From an uncultured Collinsella sp. (GTDB taxonomy: Bacteria; Actinomycetota; Coriobacteriia; Coriobacteriales; Coriobacteriaceae), in contig UQTW01000002.1 of NCBI GenBank assembly GCA_900544115.1, positions 1 through 64,000 of the forward strand: a DNA stretch of 64,000 nucleotides. Reading direction: 5' to 3'. The position numbers and the translations under genes were made by a program. Every line of letters starts with the position of its first letter. Positions within the stretch are counted from its first letter, which is position 1. Shown here piece by piece: positions 8,963 to 17,194 of this stretch. Below the pieces are notes generated by a model. The model searched no databases. It worked only from the letters and a program-made list of their open reading frames with translations, and was not told the origin of the DNA.

Positions 8963-9053
8963 GAGCGCGGATTTTTGGACGCTCATCCTGAGTAGTCATT
9001 TAAGAACGTCCCCAATGGCTACTCATTTATGTCTGTCCCCAATGACTACCACG
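8963..9053. repeat. mixed repeat copies between the XRE and pyrE genes
   Basis: Contains the second copy of the GAGCGYGGATTTTTGGAC motif (8963-8980), then family members of the GTCCCCAATGA type (about 8991-9053) that also appear at 13547, 34149, 42548 and 46152. Confidence 0.65.
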
Positions 9054-9151
9054 GCAACGCCGATGTTTTGGTAGCGACAGCGAAAACCCGCCAGAGCGAG
9101 CAAGGTGCCTTGAAACGAGGCGGCATTGACCTTCTGGTCATGCCGCCGAAG

Positions 9152-9223
9152 TTGAAAGGCAGATTGCCGCTCTGGCGGGTTTGCAGCGTCGAGCAGTTAC
9201 GGCGTTTGGTAAAACGCCGTAAC
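9152..9223 (-). repeat. 72-bp intergenic repeat with hairpin, copy 2
   Basis: Matches 9-80 over its full length. The hairpin arms are 9196-9207 and 9212-9223 (12 bp, perfect), and the stem touches the last base of the pyrE stop codon. A role as 3' end structure of pyrE is plausible. Confidence 0.75.
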
Positions 9224-9903
9224 TAACGAGCTCCGTACTGCTCGTAGTAGGCGTCGATGGCGGCCTTGAGCTCGTCATCGATGACGACCTTACCGTCGAT
9301 CTCGTGGTTGTAGAGGGTCTCGACGACCTCGGCCATGGAAACGATGCTCGCGACGGGGAAACCGTACTTGGCCTCGATCTCCTTCTGCGCGGTGGTCACG
9401 CCACCCTTGCCGACCTCCATGCGGTTGAGGGACACGATCAGGCCCTTAATCTCGACATCGGCAGCAGCCTTGACCTTGGGATAGGTCTCGTCGATGGACT
9501 TGCCGCTGGTGGTGACGTCCTCGACCATGACCACACGGTCGCCGTCCTTGGGTTCATAACCCAGCAGGTTGCCCTTATCGGCACCGTGGTCCTTGGCCTC
9601 CTTGCGGTCGCAGCAGTACTTGACCTCCTTGCCGTACAGCTCGTGGTAGGCAATTGCGGTCACGACGGCCAGCGGAATACCCTTGTAGGCCGGTCCAAAC
9701 AGCACGTCAAAGTCGTCGCCAAAGTTATCGTGGATGGCCTGGGCGTAATACTCGCCCAGCTTCTTGAGCTGATAGCCCGTCACATAGGCGCCGGCGTTCA
9801 TAAAGAACGGGGACTGACGGCCGCTCTTGAGCGTAAAGCTGCCGAATTTAAGAACGTCGGACTCAACCATGAACTTGATGAACTCTTGCTTGTAAGCCTC
9901 CAT
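9223..9903 (-). CDS. pyrE: orotate phosphoribosyltransferase
   Basis: A 226-residue enzyme of de novo pyrimidine synthesis that joins orotate and PRPP to give OMP. The PRPP-binding signature is VVMVEDVTTSGKSI. Substrate loops FTLKSGRQSPFFMNAG and LFGPAYKGIPLA are typical. The catalytic Lys loop is EAKDHGADKGNLLG. The start at 9903 is supported by GAGAGGAGCCCGC upstream. No other pyr genes are adjacent. It lies divergent from mgtA, 436 bp away. Confidence 0.95.
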   Translation of the reverse strand: MEAYKQEFIKFMVESDVLKFGSFTLKSGRQSPFFMNAGAYVTGYQLKKLGEYYAQAIHDNFGDDFDVLFGPAYKGIPLAVVTAIAYHELYGKEVKYCCDRKEAKDHGADKGNLLGYEPKDGDRVVMVEDVTTSGKSIDETYPKVKAAADVEIKGLIVSLNRMEVGKGGVTTAQKEIEAKYGFPVASIVSMAEVVETLYNHEIDGKVVIDDELKAAIDAYYEQYGAR

Positions 9904-10032
9904 GCGGGCTCCTCTCGTAATCGCGTACGTGCCTTCCAGTTTAGCGCAGGCAGGGCGCGTTGCGGGCGCGCTTTGGGGCCTCGGCATTCTGTAAAGGCTT
10001 TGTCAGGGGCAATTGTTTTCCAAACAAAGGGG

Positions 10033-10061
10033 TTGACACGACAAACCCCCTCATCAAGAAT
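10033..10061 (+). promoter_or_regulatory. promoter of mgtA
   Basis: A perfect TTGACA at 10033-10038, a 17-bp spacer and AAGAAT at 10056-10061. Transcription would start near 10068, leaving a leader of about 270 nt before mgtA. Confidence 0.65.
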
Positions 10062-10127
10062 ACGGGCGGATTGTAACGGGTACGTGATACCTGAAGCGCA
10101 TCGCGCCCGGCCTTAAGGAGGTGTGCC

Positions 10128-10199
10128 ATGGAAGGCAGTCATAGTCGAAAAACCTGCATGTCGCCCTCGGCACGCCGCGATGATTCCGCACACGCATAA
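10128..10199 (+). CDS. candidate leader peptide of mgtA, 23 aa
   Basis: A short frame encoding MEGSHSRKTC, then MSPSARRDDSAHA, with a very strong ribosome site (AAGGAGGTG) seven bases before its ATG. It lies in the mgtA leader 140 bp before mgtA. Leader peptides control mgtA in enterobacteria (mgtL), so a regulatory role is possible, but the sequences are not alike. No homologue is known to me. The strong ribosome site is the main evidence. Confidence 0.45.
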   Translation: MEGSHSRKTCMSPSARRDDSAHA

Positions 10200-10224
10200 G
10201 CGCCAACAGCCGACCGTCAAAACC

Positions 10225-10253
10225 ACCACAAAGGTGCCCGTCCCCTTTGTGGT
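10225..10253. repeat. REP-like hairpin of the CCTTTGTGGT family
   Basis: Arms ACCACAAAGG and CCTTTGTGGT (10 bp) flank a 9-nt loop, TGCCCGTCC. A longer version with the same arms and a GGACAGGCA loop is at 23440-23492. The family resembles repeats associated with IS200/REP transposases. Confidence 0.7.
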
Positions 10254-10339
10254 AGCTCGCAAGCATGACGTGAGCGACATCTAGGTTTTTTGAAGCACAT
10301 ACGACACGTACGCTAACTCCCTTTAACAAGGAGGACCCT

Positions 10340-13108
10340 ATGCTGATGCTCAAAACCGCCACGGTACTCGAAGCTATCTCCAAGCGCCGCCGCACGGCGC
10401 GCCCTGCCGCTCACGCCGGCCTGTCCAAGAACACCATATTCGCCGCCACCCATAGCGCCGAGGACGCCCTCGTGCTGCTCGACGCCACGGCTGGCGGACT
10501 CACCGCCGAGCACGCCGCCGAGCGCCTGAGCGCGGTCGGCCCCAACACCATCGAGGCGCCGACCAAGACGCTCGCCCGCCGCATCGCCGACGCATTCATC
10601 GATCCCTTCGCCGGCATCCTCGCCGCGCTCGCACTGGTCTCGCTCTATATCGACGTGCTCGCCGTGCCCGAGCCGCAGCGCGACCCCTCCACGGTCATCG
10701 TCATCGGCATCATGCTGCTGGTATCGGGCGGCATGAAGTTTATCCAGGAAGCCTGCAGCGGCAATGCGGCCGAGGCCCTTAAGGACCTGGTCTCCAACAC
10801 CTGCTGTGCCCTGCGCGACGGCGAGCGCCTCGAGATCCCCTTCGACGAGCTCGTCCCCGGCGATGTAATCCGCCTCTCTGCCGGCGACATGGTGCCGGCA
10901 GATGCCCGCATCATCACCGCGCGCGACCTGTTTGTGATCGAGTCCGCACTCACCGGCGAGAGCGAGGCTGTCGAGAAGACCGCTGCTGCCGCGGTCGTCG
11001 AGGGTGCCGACAGCTCCGCGCTGCCGCTCTCCGCCTGCAAGAACATCGTCTTTACCGGCACCTCCGTGCAAAACGGCACCGCCATGGCGCTTGTCGTTGC
11101 CACCGGCTCGGACACCTACCTGGGCGACATCGCCAAGATGCTCAACGGGCGCGGCGAGAAGAGCGCGTTTGACCGCGGCGTCTCGAGCGTTTCCATGCTG
11201 CTCGTACGCCTCATGCTCGTTATGGCGCCGGCGGTCTTTGCCATCAACGCCGCCACCAAGGGCAACGTCATCGATGCGCTGTTGTTCGCCACGAGCGTGG
11301 CCGTGGGCATCACGCCGCAGATGCTTCCCGTCATCGTGACCACGAGCCTGTCGCAGGGCGCCAAGGACCTCGCCCGCCGCCAGGTTATCGTCAAGGAGCT
11401 GCCGGCGATCCAAAACCTGGGTGCCATGGACGTCCTGTGCTGCGACAAGACCGGCACCCTCACCGAAGACCGCATCGTACTCGAGCGCTACCTCAACACC
11501 GATGGCAACGAGGACGCGCGCGTGCTGCGCCATGCGTTTTTGAACAGCTTCTTCCAGACCGGCCTCAAAAACCTTATCGACCTGGCCGTAATCGACCGCG
11601 CCGACGTGACGCCCTCGACCGTCGTGCCCGATTCCATGCTGGGCCAGAGCCTGCGCGACCGCTATACCAAGGTCGACGAGGTACCCTTCGATTTCTCGCG
11701 CCGTCGCCTGAGCGTAGTTGTCGCCGACACCCAGGGCAAAACCCAGATGGTCACCAAGGGAGCTGCCGAGGAAATGCTCGAGATCTGCTCCTTTGTCGAG
11801 GTCGATGGCGCCGCCCAGCCGCTTACCGAAGATAAGCTCGCCCAGATTCGCAAGCAGGTCGCCGGGCTCAATGCCGAGGGCCTGCGCGTGATTGCCGTGG
11901 CGCAGAAAACCAATCCGCGCTGCGTGGGCGAGTTTGGCATCGCCGACGAATGCGACATGGTGTTGATGGGCTTTTTGGCCTTCCTCGATCCGCCCAAGGC
12001 GAGTGCCGCGGGCGCCGTCGCCACGCTCGAGGCCAAGGGTGTGGCGGTCAAGGTCCTGACCGGCGACAACGACCGCGTTGCCGCCACCGTCTGTGAACAG
12101 ATCGGTATCGACGCGAGCAACGTCTTGCTCGGCTCCGAGATCGATGCGCTCGATGACGCCGAACTTGCCGAGCGCGCCGAGAACACCCACCTCTTCGCCA
12201 AGCTCTCGCCGCTGCAGAAGGCGCGTCTGGTGCGTGTCATGCGCGAGCTACTCGGCCACACCGTGGGCTTTATGGGCGATGGCATCAACGACGCCGCCGC
12301 CATGCGTGCGAGCGACTGCGGCATCTCGGTCGATTCGGCCGTCGACATCGCCAAGGAATCCGCCGACATCATCTTGCTCCAGAAAGACCTGGGCGTGCTC
12401 GAGCGCGGCATCATCGAAGGCCGCCGCACCTACGGCAACCTGCTCAAGTACCTCAAGACCACGGTGAGCTCCAACTTTGGCAACGTGCTGTCCGTGACCG
12501 TCGCGAGCCTGTTCTTGCCGTTCTTGCCCATGAGCGCTCTGCAGCTGGTGCTGCTGTCGCTGGTCTACGAGATCGTGTGCATCGCGCTGCCGTGGGACAC
12601 CGTCGACGACGCCTGGACTGCCCGTCCGCGTGCTTGGGACGCCGCGTCCATCAAGGGCTTTATGCTCGAGCTGGGCCCCGTGAGCTCGCTGTTTGACATC
12701 GTGACCTTCGCCGCGCTCTTCTTTGTGGTGTGCCCCGCCGCCGTGGGCGCAAGCTGGTCCGAGCTTGCCGCCGCGGGCGACGTCGCGGGTATGGCGACCT
12801 TTGCTGCGCTCTTCCAGAGCGGCTGGTTTGTCGAGTCCATGTGGTCGCAAACGCTCGTGATCCACATGCTGCGCTCCCCGCGTCTGCCAAGCCCGCGCGA
12901 CCACGCCGCGCCCGCGCTGTGCGTCCTCACCGTGCTGGGTCTGGCGCTCGTCACCTGGCTGCCGGCAAGCCCCATCGCCGATGCACTGGGCCTCACGCCG
13001 CTGCCGACGAGCTTCTTCGCGCTGCTCATCGGCATCGTCGCCGCCTACATCGCACTCACTCAGCTGGCCAAGCGCCACTACATTGCCCGCCACGGCGAGC
13101 TGCTGTAG
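10340..13108 (+). CDS. mgtA: magnesium-importing P-type ATPase
   Basis: A 922-residue P3B-type ATPase that brings Mg2+ into the cell. Domains in order: N-terminal cytosolic part, two membrane helices, the actuator domain with LTGESE, two more helices (about 285-350), the phosphorylation site DKTGTLTED with Asp at residue 369, the nucleotide-binding part with KGAAEEML, the hinge MGDGINDAAAM, then a C-terminal set of about six helices. The length matches MgtA/MgtB. The start at 10340 follows AAGGAGGA. The leader contains a candidate peptide and hairpins, so Mg2+-dependent control is likely. Confidence 0.95.
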   Translation: MLMLKTATVLEAISKRRRTARPAAHAGLSKNTIFAATHSAEDALVLLDATAGGLTAEHAAERLSAVGPNTIEAPTKTLARRIADAFIDPFAGILAALALVSLYIDVLAVPEPQRDPSTVIVIGIMLLVSGGMKFIQEACSGNAAEALKDLVSNTCCALRDGERLEIPFDELVPGDVIRLSAGDMVPADARIITARDLFVIESALTGESEAVEKTAAAAVVEGADSSALPLSACKNIVFTGTSVQNGTAMALVVATGSDTYLGDIAKMLNGRGEKSAFDRGVSSVSMLLVRLMLVMAPAVFAINAATKGNVIDALLFATSVAVGITPQMLPVIVTTSLSQGAKDLARRQVIVKELPAIQNLGAMDVLCCDKTGTLTEDRIVLERYLNTDGNEDARVLRHAFLNSFFQTGLKNLIDLAVIDRADVTPSTVVPDSMLGQSLRDRYTKVDEVPFDFSRRRLSVVVADTQGKTQMVTKGAAEEMLEICSFVEVDGAAQPLTEDKLAQIRKQVAGLNAEGLRVIAVAQKTNPRCVGEFGIADECDMVLMGFLAFLDPPKASAAGAVATLEAKGVAVKVLTGDNDRVAATVCEQIGIDASNVLLGSEIDALDDAELAERAENTHLFAKLSPLQKARLVRVMRELLGHTVGFMGDGINDAAAMRASDCGISVDSAVDIAKESADIILLQKDLGVLERGIIEGRRTYGNLLKYLKTTVSSNFGNVLSVTVASLFLPFLPMSALQLVLLSLVYEIVCIALPWDTVDDAWTARPRAWDAASIKGFMLELGPVSSLFDIVTFAALFFVVCPAAVGASWSELAAAGDVAGMATFAALFQSGWFVESMWSQTLVIHMLRSPRLPSPRDHAAPALCVLTVLGLALVTWLPASPIADALGLTPLPTSFFALLIGIVAAYIALTQLAKRHYIARHGELL

Positions 13109-13199
13109 CAAGCAGACGGAAAACACCCTGCCAGTTGCCGTTGCCTCTGCCGCCACCGATGCCGCTGCCTCTGCCGCTGTCGCAGTCTATCCCCTCAGC

Positions 13200-13266
13200 A
13201 GTTGCGGTGAAATAGTTCCTGCTTAAAGCCCCGTGACTTTAATTTAGGGACTATTCCACCGCAACT
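13200..13266. repeat. imperfect palindrome between convergent mgtA and luxR-type fragment
   Basis: Arms of about 20 bases begin and end with AGTTGCGGTG and CACCGCAACT, with a few mismatches inside. It lies 92 bp after mgtA and 15 bp after the minus-strand stop at 13281, so it could end transcription from both sides. The 7-base core GTTGCGG is shared with the repeat at 53-80. Confidence 0.6.
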
Positions 13267-13280
13267 TATTGGGGGATTAG

Positions 13281-13535
13281 CTAGTCCTTGGGTGTCCAGG
13301 ACCAGAAGAAGTTGATAAGGGCCACACGCGAAGCGGTGTCGGTCTTTTTGTTGATCAAGGAAATGTGGCGGTAGAGCGTGGAGCGCGAGAGGAAAAGCGT
13401 TGTGGCGATGTCCTGGACGCTCTGGTCCGAAACGACCAAGACCTCAAGCATATCGCGCTCGCGCCTTGTAAGCCCAAAGGTGACGACGAAGGCATCGAGG
13501 CGTTCATCGGACGTGGGCTCCGCGGCCTCCACCAC
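13281..13535 (-). pseudogene. C-terminal fragment of a LuxR-family regulator
   Basis: Eighty-four residues that contain only a LuxR HTH (LTRRERDMLEVLVVSDQSVQ, then DIATTLFLSRSTLYRHISLI). In Coriobacteriia such domains sit at the end of long membrane proteins. Here everything before the HTH is missing and a copy of the GTCCCCAATGA repeat begins exactly at the break (about 13529-13577). The only start codons are GTG inside that junction. It is probably a remnant, although a stand-alone small HTH protein cannot be excluded. Confidence 0.6.
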
Positions 13536-13600
13536 TCATTTAAGCACCACTCATTTAAGTACGTCCCCAATGAGTGGCCCAATGACTACCCGCGGCAAGG
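13529..13600. repeat. GTCCCCAATGA-type repeat with palindrome
   Basis: Contains CCACTCATT and AATGAGTGG arms (13547-13577) around a 13-nt loop, preceded by a partial copy of the left arm. Same family as 46152-46244 and 42548-42575. Confidence 0.7.
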
Positions 13601-13739
13601 AGTGTCCCTATGTGCCGGATGAAAAATGGGCCATGTGTCCCAGTTGTGGAGACTCGTTGAGCCGTCTGGGTATCGTGAAAGGCTGCGCACTCCCCCATCA
13701 TCAAAAGTGACACACGCTACCAGTTGATGGGAGGCAGCC

Positions 13740-14477
13740 ATGGGCTTCTTTGACAAGATGTTCGAGAAGAAAGAGTGCGCGATTTGCGGTACCGAGCTGG
13801 GACTTCTAGGTAAGACAAAAATCAATGAAGGCTACCTGTGCAAAGAGTGCGCCGGCAAGCTCTCCCCCTACTTTCACGGCTATCGCTCCAGCACCGCGGA
13901 CGATATCCGTGAGCAACTCGCCTACCGCGAGGCCAACGCCGAGCGCCTGGCGTCGTTCAACCCCACGCGCACGCTTTCTGCCGGGCGCACCAACATCATG
14001 CTCGATGAGGACGCGGGCCTGCTGATCATCACCTCGCAGAGCCGCTGGCGCGACGCCAATCCCGACATCATCGAGTTCTCGCAGGTACTCGGCTGCGATA
14101 TGGATATCGACGAGCATCGCACCGAAATCTATCGCGAGACTAAGGACGGCGAGCGCGAGAGCTACAACCCGCCGCGCTACGACCTGGATTACGACTTTAA
14201 TCTGACCATTCACGTCAACACGCCGTACTTTACCGAGATCAACCTGCGCGTGAACGACTCCACCATCGATCAGCGCGGCTCCATCGAATACCGCGAGGCC
14301 AAGCGCCAGGCAACCGAGGTCCGCGACGCGCTGGTGCAGCTGCGCCAGGAGACGCGCGACAGCGTCGTGGCCGCCAAGGCCCCCAAGACCGCGGTGACCT
14401 GCCCCTTCTGCGGAGCCACCACCATTCCCGATGCCAGTGGGCGCTGCGAATACTGCGGCGGCGCCATCGGCGCATAG
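13740..14477 (+). CDS. zinc-ribbon protein with DUF4428-like N-terminus
   Basis: A 245-residue soluble protein. It starts with MGFFDKMFEKKECAICGTEL and a four-Cys knuckle (CAICG near residue 12-16, CKEC near 36-39), as in DUF4428 proteins. The middle contains a beta-rich region of unknown type. It ends with a second zinc ribbon (CPFCGATTIPD, CEYCGGAIGA). First gene of a four-gene operon with the zinc-ribbon membrane protein, the SPFH protein and a lipoprotein. The start has GGGAGGCAGCC in front. The function is unknown; a role in membrane or envelope homeostasis is inferred from its neighbours. Confidence 0.8.
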   Translation: MGFFDKMFEKKECAICGTELGLLGKTKINEGYLCKECAGKLSPYFHGYRSSTADDIREQLAYREANAERLASFNPTRTLSAGRTNIMLDEDAGLLIITSQSRWRDANPDIIEFSQVLGCDMDIDEHRTEIYRETKDGERESYNPPRYDLDYDFNLTIHVNTPYFTEINLRVNDSTIDQRGSIEYREAKRQATEVRDALVQLRQETRDSVVAAKAPKTAVTCPFCGATTIPDASGRCEYCGGAIGA

Positions 14478-14501
14478 CCTCCGGCACGGAAAGGACCGAT
14501 C

Positions 14502-15824
14502 ATGGCCTTCGAGAGCGTCAACTATCAGTGCCCTGCCTGCGGTGGTCCCCTGCATTTTGCCAGCGCCGAGCAAAAGCTTGTCTGCGACTACTGTGACTCA
14601 CGCTTTGAAGTCGAAGAAGTCGAGGCCCTCTATCGCGAGCGCCAGGACAAGGCAGATGCCAAAGCCGATGCCGCAGCCGCAGCTCCCAAACCTGCTGCCG
14701 ACGATGCCGTGCAGGAGCTCGCCCAAAACGCCGGCTACATCTGCTCGTCGTGCGGCGCCGAGCTCGTGTCCGACGGCACCGTCGCCGTCACCACCTGCCC
14801 GTACTGCGGCAACTCCGCCGTGGCGCCCGGCCAGCTCTCTGGCGACTTCTCGCCCGACCTGGTGATTCCGTTTAAGCTCGGGCGCGACGACGTCACGGCC
14901 GCACTCAAGGGACACTACAAGGGCAAGATCTTGCTGCCCAAGAGCTTTGTCACCGGCAACCACATCGACGAGGTCCAAGGTGTCTACGTGCCGTTTTGGC
15001 TCTACGGCGCCCGCGTGGACGGCGAAGTGTACTTTGACGCGACCAACGAGACCGTGACCGAGGAATCCGACCGCACCGTCACGACCACCGACCACTACGA
15101 TGCCTATCGCAAGGGCAATATCTCGTTTAAGCGCGTGCCCGTCGACGGATCGTCCAAGATGCCCGACGGCCACATGGACGCCATCGAGCCGTTTGACTAC
15201 GACGCGCTGCGTCCGTTCTCGGTCGCATATATGCCCGGCTACATCGCCAACCGTTACGACGAGGACTGCGAGACCTGCAAGGCGCGCGCCGAGCGCCGTA
15301 TGGAAGAAAGCACGATCTCGGCCCTGCGCGAGACTGTCGTCGACGAATACGACGATGCCACGGTCGAAAGCAAGCAGCTCGACTACACCTGGGAAGACAG
15401 CGACTACGCCCTGTTCCCCGTCTGGATGCTCTCCACCTCGTGGAACGGCAAGAGCTACCTGTTTGCCATGAACGGCCAGACCGGCCGCTTGGTCGGCGAG
15501 CTCCCCTGCTCCAAGCCCAAGCTCGCTATTGCCTCGGTGCTGTTCTTTGTGATCGGATTTATCCTCTCCCAGATTCTCTTTATGGGTGAGAACGCCTTCG
15601 ATCCGGATTACCTCGCCTTTGATATCGAGGGCATCCTCATCAACATCGTCGCGCCGCTGATCATCGTGATTATCGGAGACGTGCTACTGGTAGGCCAGCT
15701 CAAGACGGCCAACGAGGCCACCCACGCCGACGAGTACTGCGGCGAGCTCGACCTGACCGAGAAGCACGACACCTTCAGCCACACCGAGACCACCGTTGTC
15801 ATGAAAGACGACAAGGACGACTAG
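14502..15824 (+). CDS. zinc-ribbon membrane protein (YdjG-like)
   Basis: A 440-residue protein. Two zinc ribbons open it: CPACGG/CDYC (residues 10-31) and CSSCG/CPYCG (about 82-105), joined by a charged Ala-rich linker. A large beta-rich domain follows, then two membrane helices near residues 345-365 and 380-402, then an acidic tail. The architecture matches Bacillus YdjG and related 'TFIIB-type zinc ribbon' membrane proteins. These sit beside SPFH proteins, as here. Together they may form a membrane-stress or envelope module. It starts 24 bp after the gene before it. Confidence 0.82.
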   Translation: MAFESVNYQCPACGGPLHFASAEQKLVCDYCDSRFEVEEVEALYRERQDKADAKADAAAAAPKPAADDAVQELAQNAGYICSSCGAELVSDGTVAVTTCPYCGNSAVAPGQLSGDFSPDLVIPFKLGRDDVTAALKGHYKGKILLPKSFVTGNHIDEVQGVYVPFWLYGARVDGEVYFDATNETVTEESDRTVTTTDHYDAYRKGNISFKRVPVDGSSKMPDGHMDAIEPFDYDALRPFSVAYMPGYIANRYDEDCETCKARAERRMEESTISALRETVVDEYDDATVESKQLDYTWEDSDYALFPVWMLSTSWNGKSYLFAMNGQTGRLVGELPCSKPKLAIASVLFFVIGFILSQILFMGENAFDPDYLAFDIEGILINIVAPLIIVIIGDVLLVGQLKTANEATHADEYCGELDLTEKHDTFSHTETTVVMKDDKDD

Positions 15825-15872
15825 GCAATCCGACCAATACCACCCGGCCTTTGACGAGAAAGGAAGATCACC

Positions 15873-17114
15873 ATGGGACTCTTGAAAGCTGGATTGGGAG
15901 CTGCCGGCGGCGTCATGGCCGACCAGTGGAAGGAATTTATCTACTGCGAATCGATGCCTGCTGACGTCTTGGCCTGCAAGGGCAGCAAACGCACCGGTGG
16001 CCGCAGCTCCAACACGCGCGGCGAGGACAACGTCATCTCCAACGGCTCCGTCATCGCCGTCAACGACGGCCAGGGCATGCTCGTGGTGCAAAACGGCAAG
16101 ATCATCGAAGTCGCACTGGAGCCCGGTGAGTTCGTCTTCGATACCGGCAGCGAGCCGAGCGTCTTTAGCGGCAACCTGGGCGATTCCATCAAGGAGACCT
16201 TCGCCAATATCGGCAGCCGCTTTACCTTTGGCGGCGACGCGGGCAAGGACCAGCGCGTCTACTTCATCAACACCAAGGAGATCATCGGCAACAAGAACGG
16301 CACCGCCTCGCCCGTGCCCTTCCGCGTGGTCGACAACAACATTGGCCTGGACGTTGACATCTCCGTTCGCTGCAACGGCGAGTATTCGTACCGCATCACC
16401 AACCCGCTGCTGTTCTATACCAACGTGTGCGGCAACGTGACCGATAGCTACACGCGCGATAAGATCGACAGCCAGCTTAAGTCCGAGCTGCTCACCGCTC
16501 TGCAGCCCGCCTTTGCCAAGATCTCGGAGATGGGCATCCGCTACAGTGCCATCCCCGGCCACACCACCGAGCTCGCCCGCGCGCTCAACGAAGTCCTCTC
16601 GGCCGACTGGCGCGACCTGCGTGGTGTCGAGATCGTGAGCTTTGGCGTCAACTCCATCGCAGCCTCGCAAGAAGACGAGCAGATGATCAAGGACCAGCAG
16701 AAGGCCGCAGTCATGCGCGATCCCACCATGGCGGCAGCCAACATTGCCAGCGCCCAGAGCGACGCAATGCGCGCGGCAGCCGCCAATCCCAACGGCGCGA
16801 TGGCAGGCTTTATGGGCATGGGCATGGCAGGTGGCATGGGCGGTATGAACGCCAGCCAGCTGTTCGCCGCCGGCCAGGCACAGCAGCAGGCCGCCCCGCA
16901 GCCGGCTCCGACACCCGCTCCCGCACCGGCTCCTGCCGCTGCTCCCGCGGTCGGCACATGGACCTGCAGCTGCGGCGCCACCAACACCGGCAAGTTCTGC
17001 TCCGAGTGTGGCAGTCCCGCACCCGCCCCGGCACCGGCCAAGTGGTTCTGCCCCAACTGCGGCAGCGAAAACGGCGGCAAGTTCTGCAGCAACTGCGGAA
17101 CGCCCAGGCCCTAG
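15873..17114 (+). CDS. SPFH-domain protein with two C-terminal zinc ribbons (YdjI-like)
   Basis: A 413-residue protein. The first 300 residues form an SPFH/virion-core-like domain (EGFVFDTGSE-type strand, YRITNPLLFYTNVCG, EIVSFGVNSIAASQEDEQMI). A Met/Gly-rich stretch and a Pro/Ala linker follow (about 315-360). The end has two zinc ribbons (CSCGATNTGKFCSECG and CPNCGSENGGKFCSNCG). Bacillus YdjI has the same layout and works with the YdjG type protein next to it. It likely forms membrane-associated oligomers. It starts 48 bp after the previous gene with GAAAGGAAG upstream. Confidence 0.88.
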   Translation: MGLLKAGLGAAGGVMADQWKEFIYCESMPADVLACKGSKRTGGRSSNTRGEDNVISNGSVIAVNDGQGMLVVQNGKIIEVALEPGEFVFDTGSEPSVFSGNLGDSIKETFANIGSRFTFGGDAGKDQRVYFINTKEIIGNKNGTASPVPFRVVDNNIGLDVDISVRCNGEYSYRITNPLLFYTNVCGNVTDSYTRDKIDSQLKSELLTALQPAFAKISEMGIRYSAIPGHTTELARALNEVLSADWRDLRGVEIVSFGVNSIAASQEDEQMIKDQQKAAVMRDPTMAAANIASAQSDAMRAAAANPNGAMAGFMGMGMAGGMGGMNASQLFAAGQAQQQAAPQPAPTPAPAPAPAAAPAVGTWTCSCGATNTGKFCSECGSPAPAPAPAKWFCPNCGSENGGKFCSNCGTPRP

Positions 17115-17194
17115 CCCCTCTATCTGGTAATTGGCGGGGGATCCGCCACCCCCGCATTTGCTTCTATGGGTTTCGTTCGATAAAGGAGGACACC

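Larger units (their letters stand above)
9904..10339. other. 436-bp intergenic region between pyrE and mgtA
   Basis: It holds the mgtA promoter (10033-10061), a candidate leader peptide gene (10128-10199) and a REP-like hairpin (10225-10253). No known riboswitch class was recognised by eye. The mgtA leader would be about 270 nt long. Confidence 0.7.

Noticed and set aside
13633..13710. Short frame MCPSCGDSLSRLGIVKGCAL.. that looks like a zinc knuckle
   Set aside because: Only one CxxC, no ribosome site, and the end of a frame that runs through repeats. Probably chance or a remnant of a zinc-ribbon gene.
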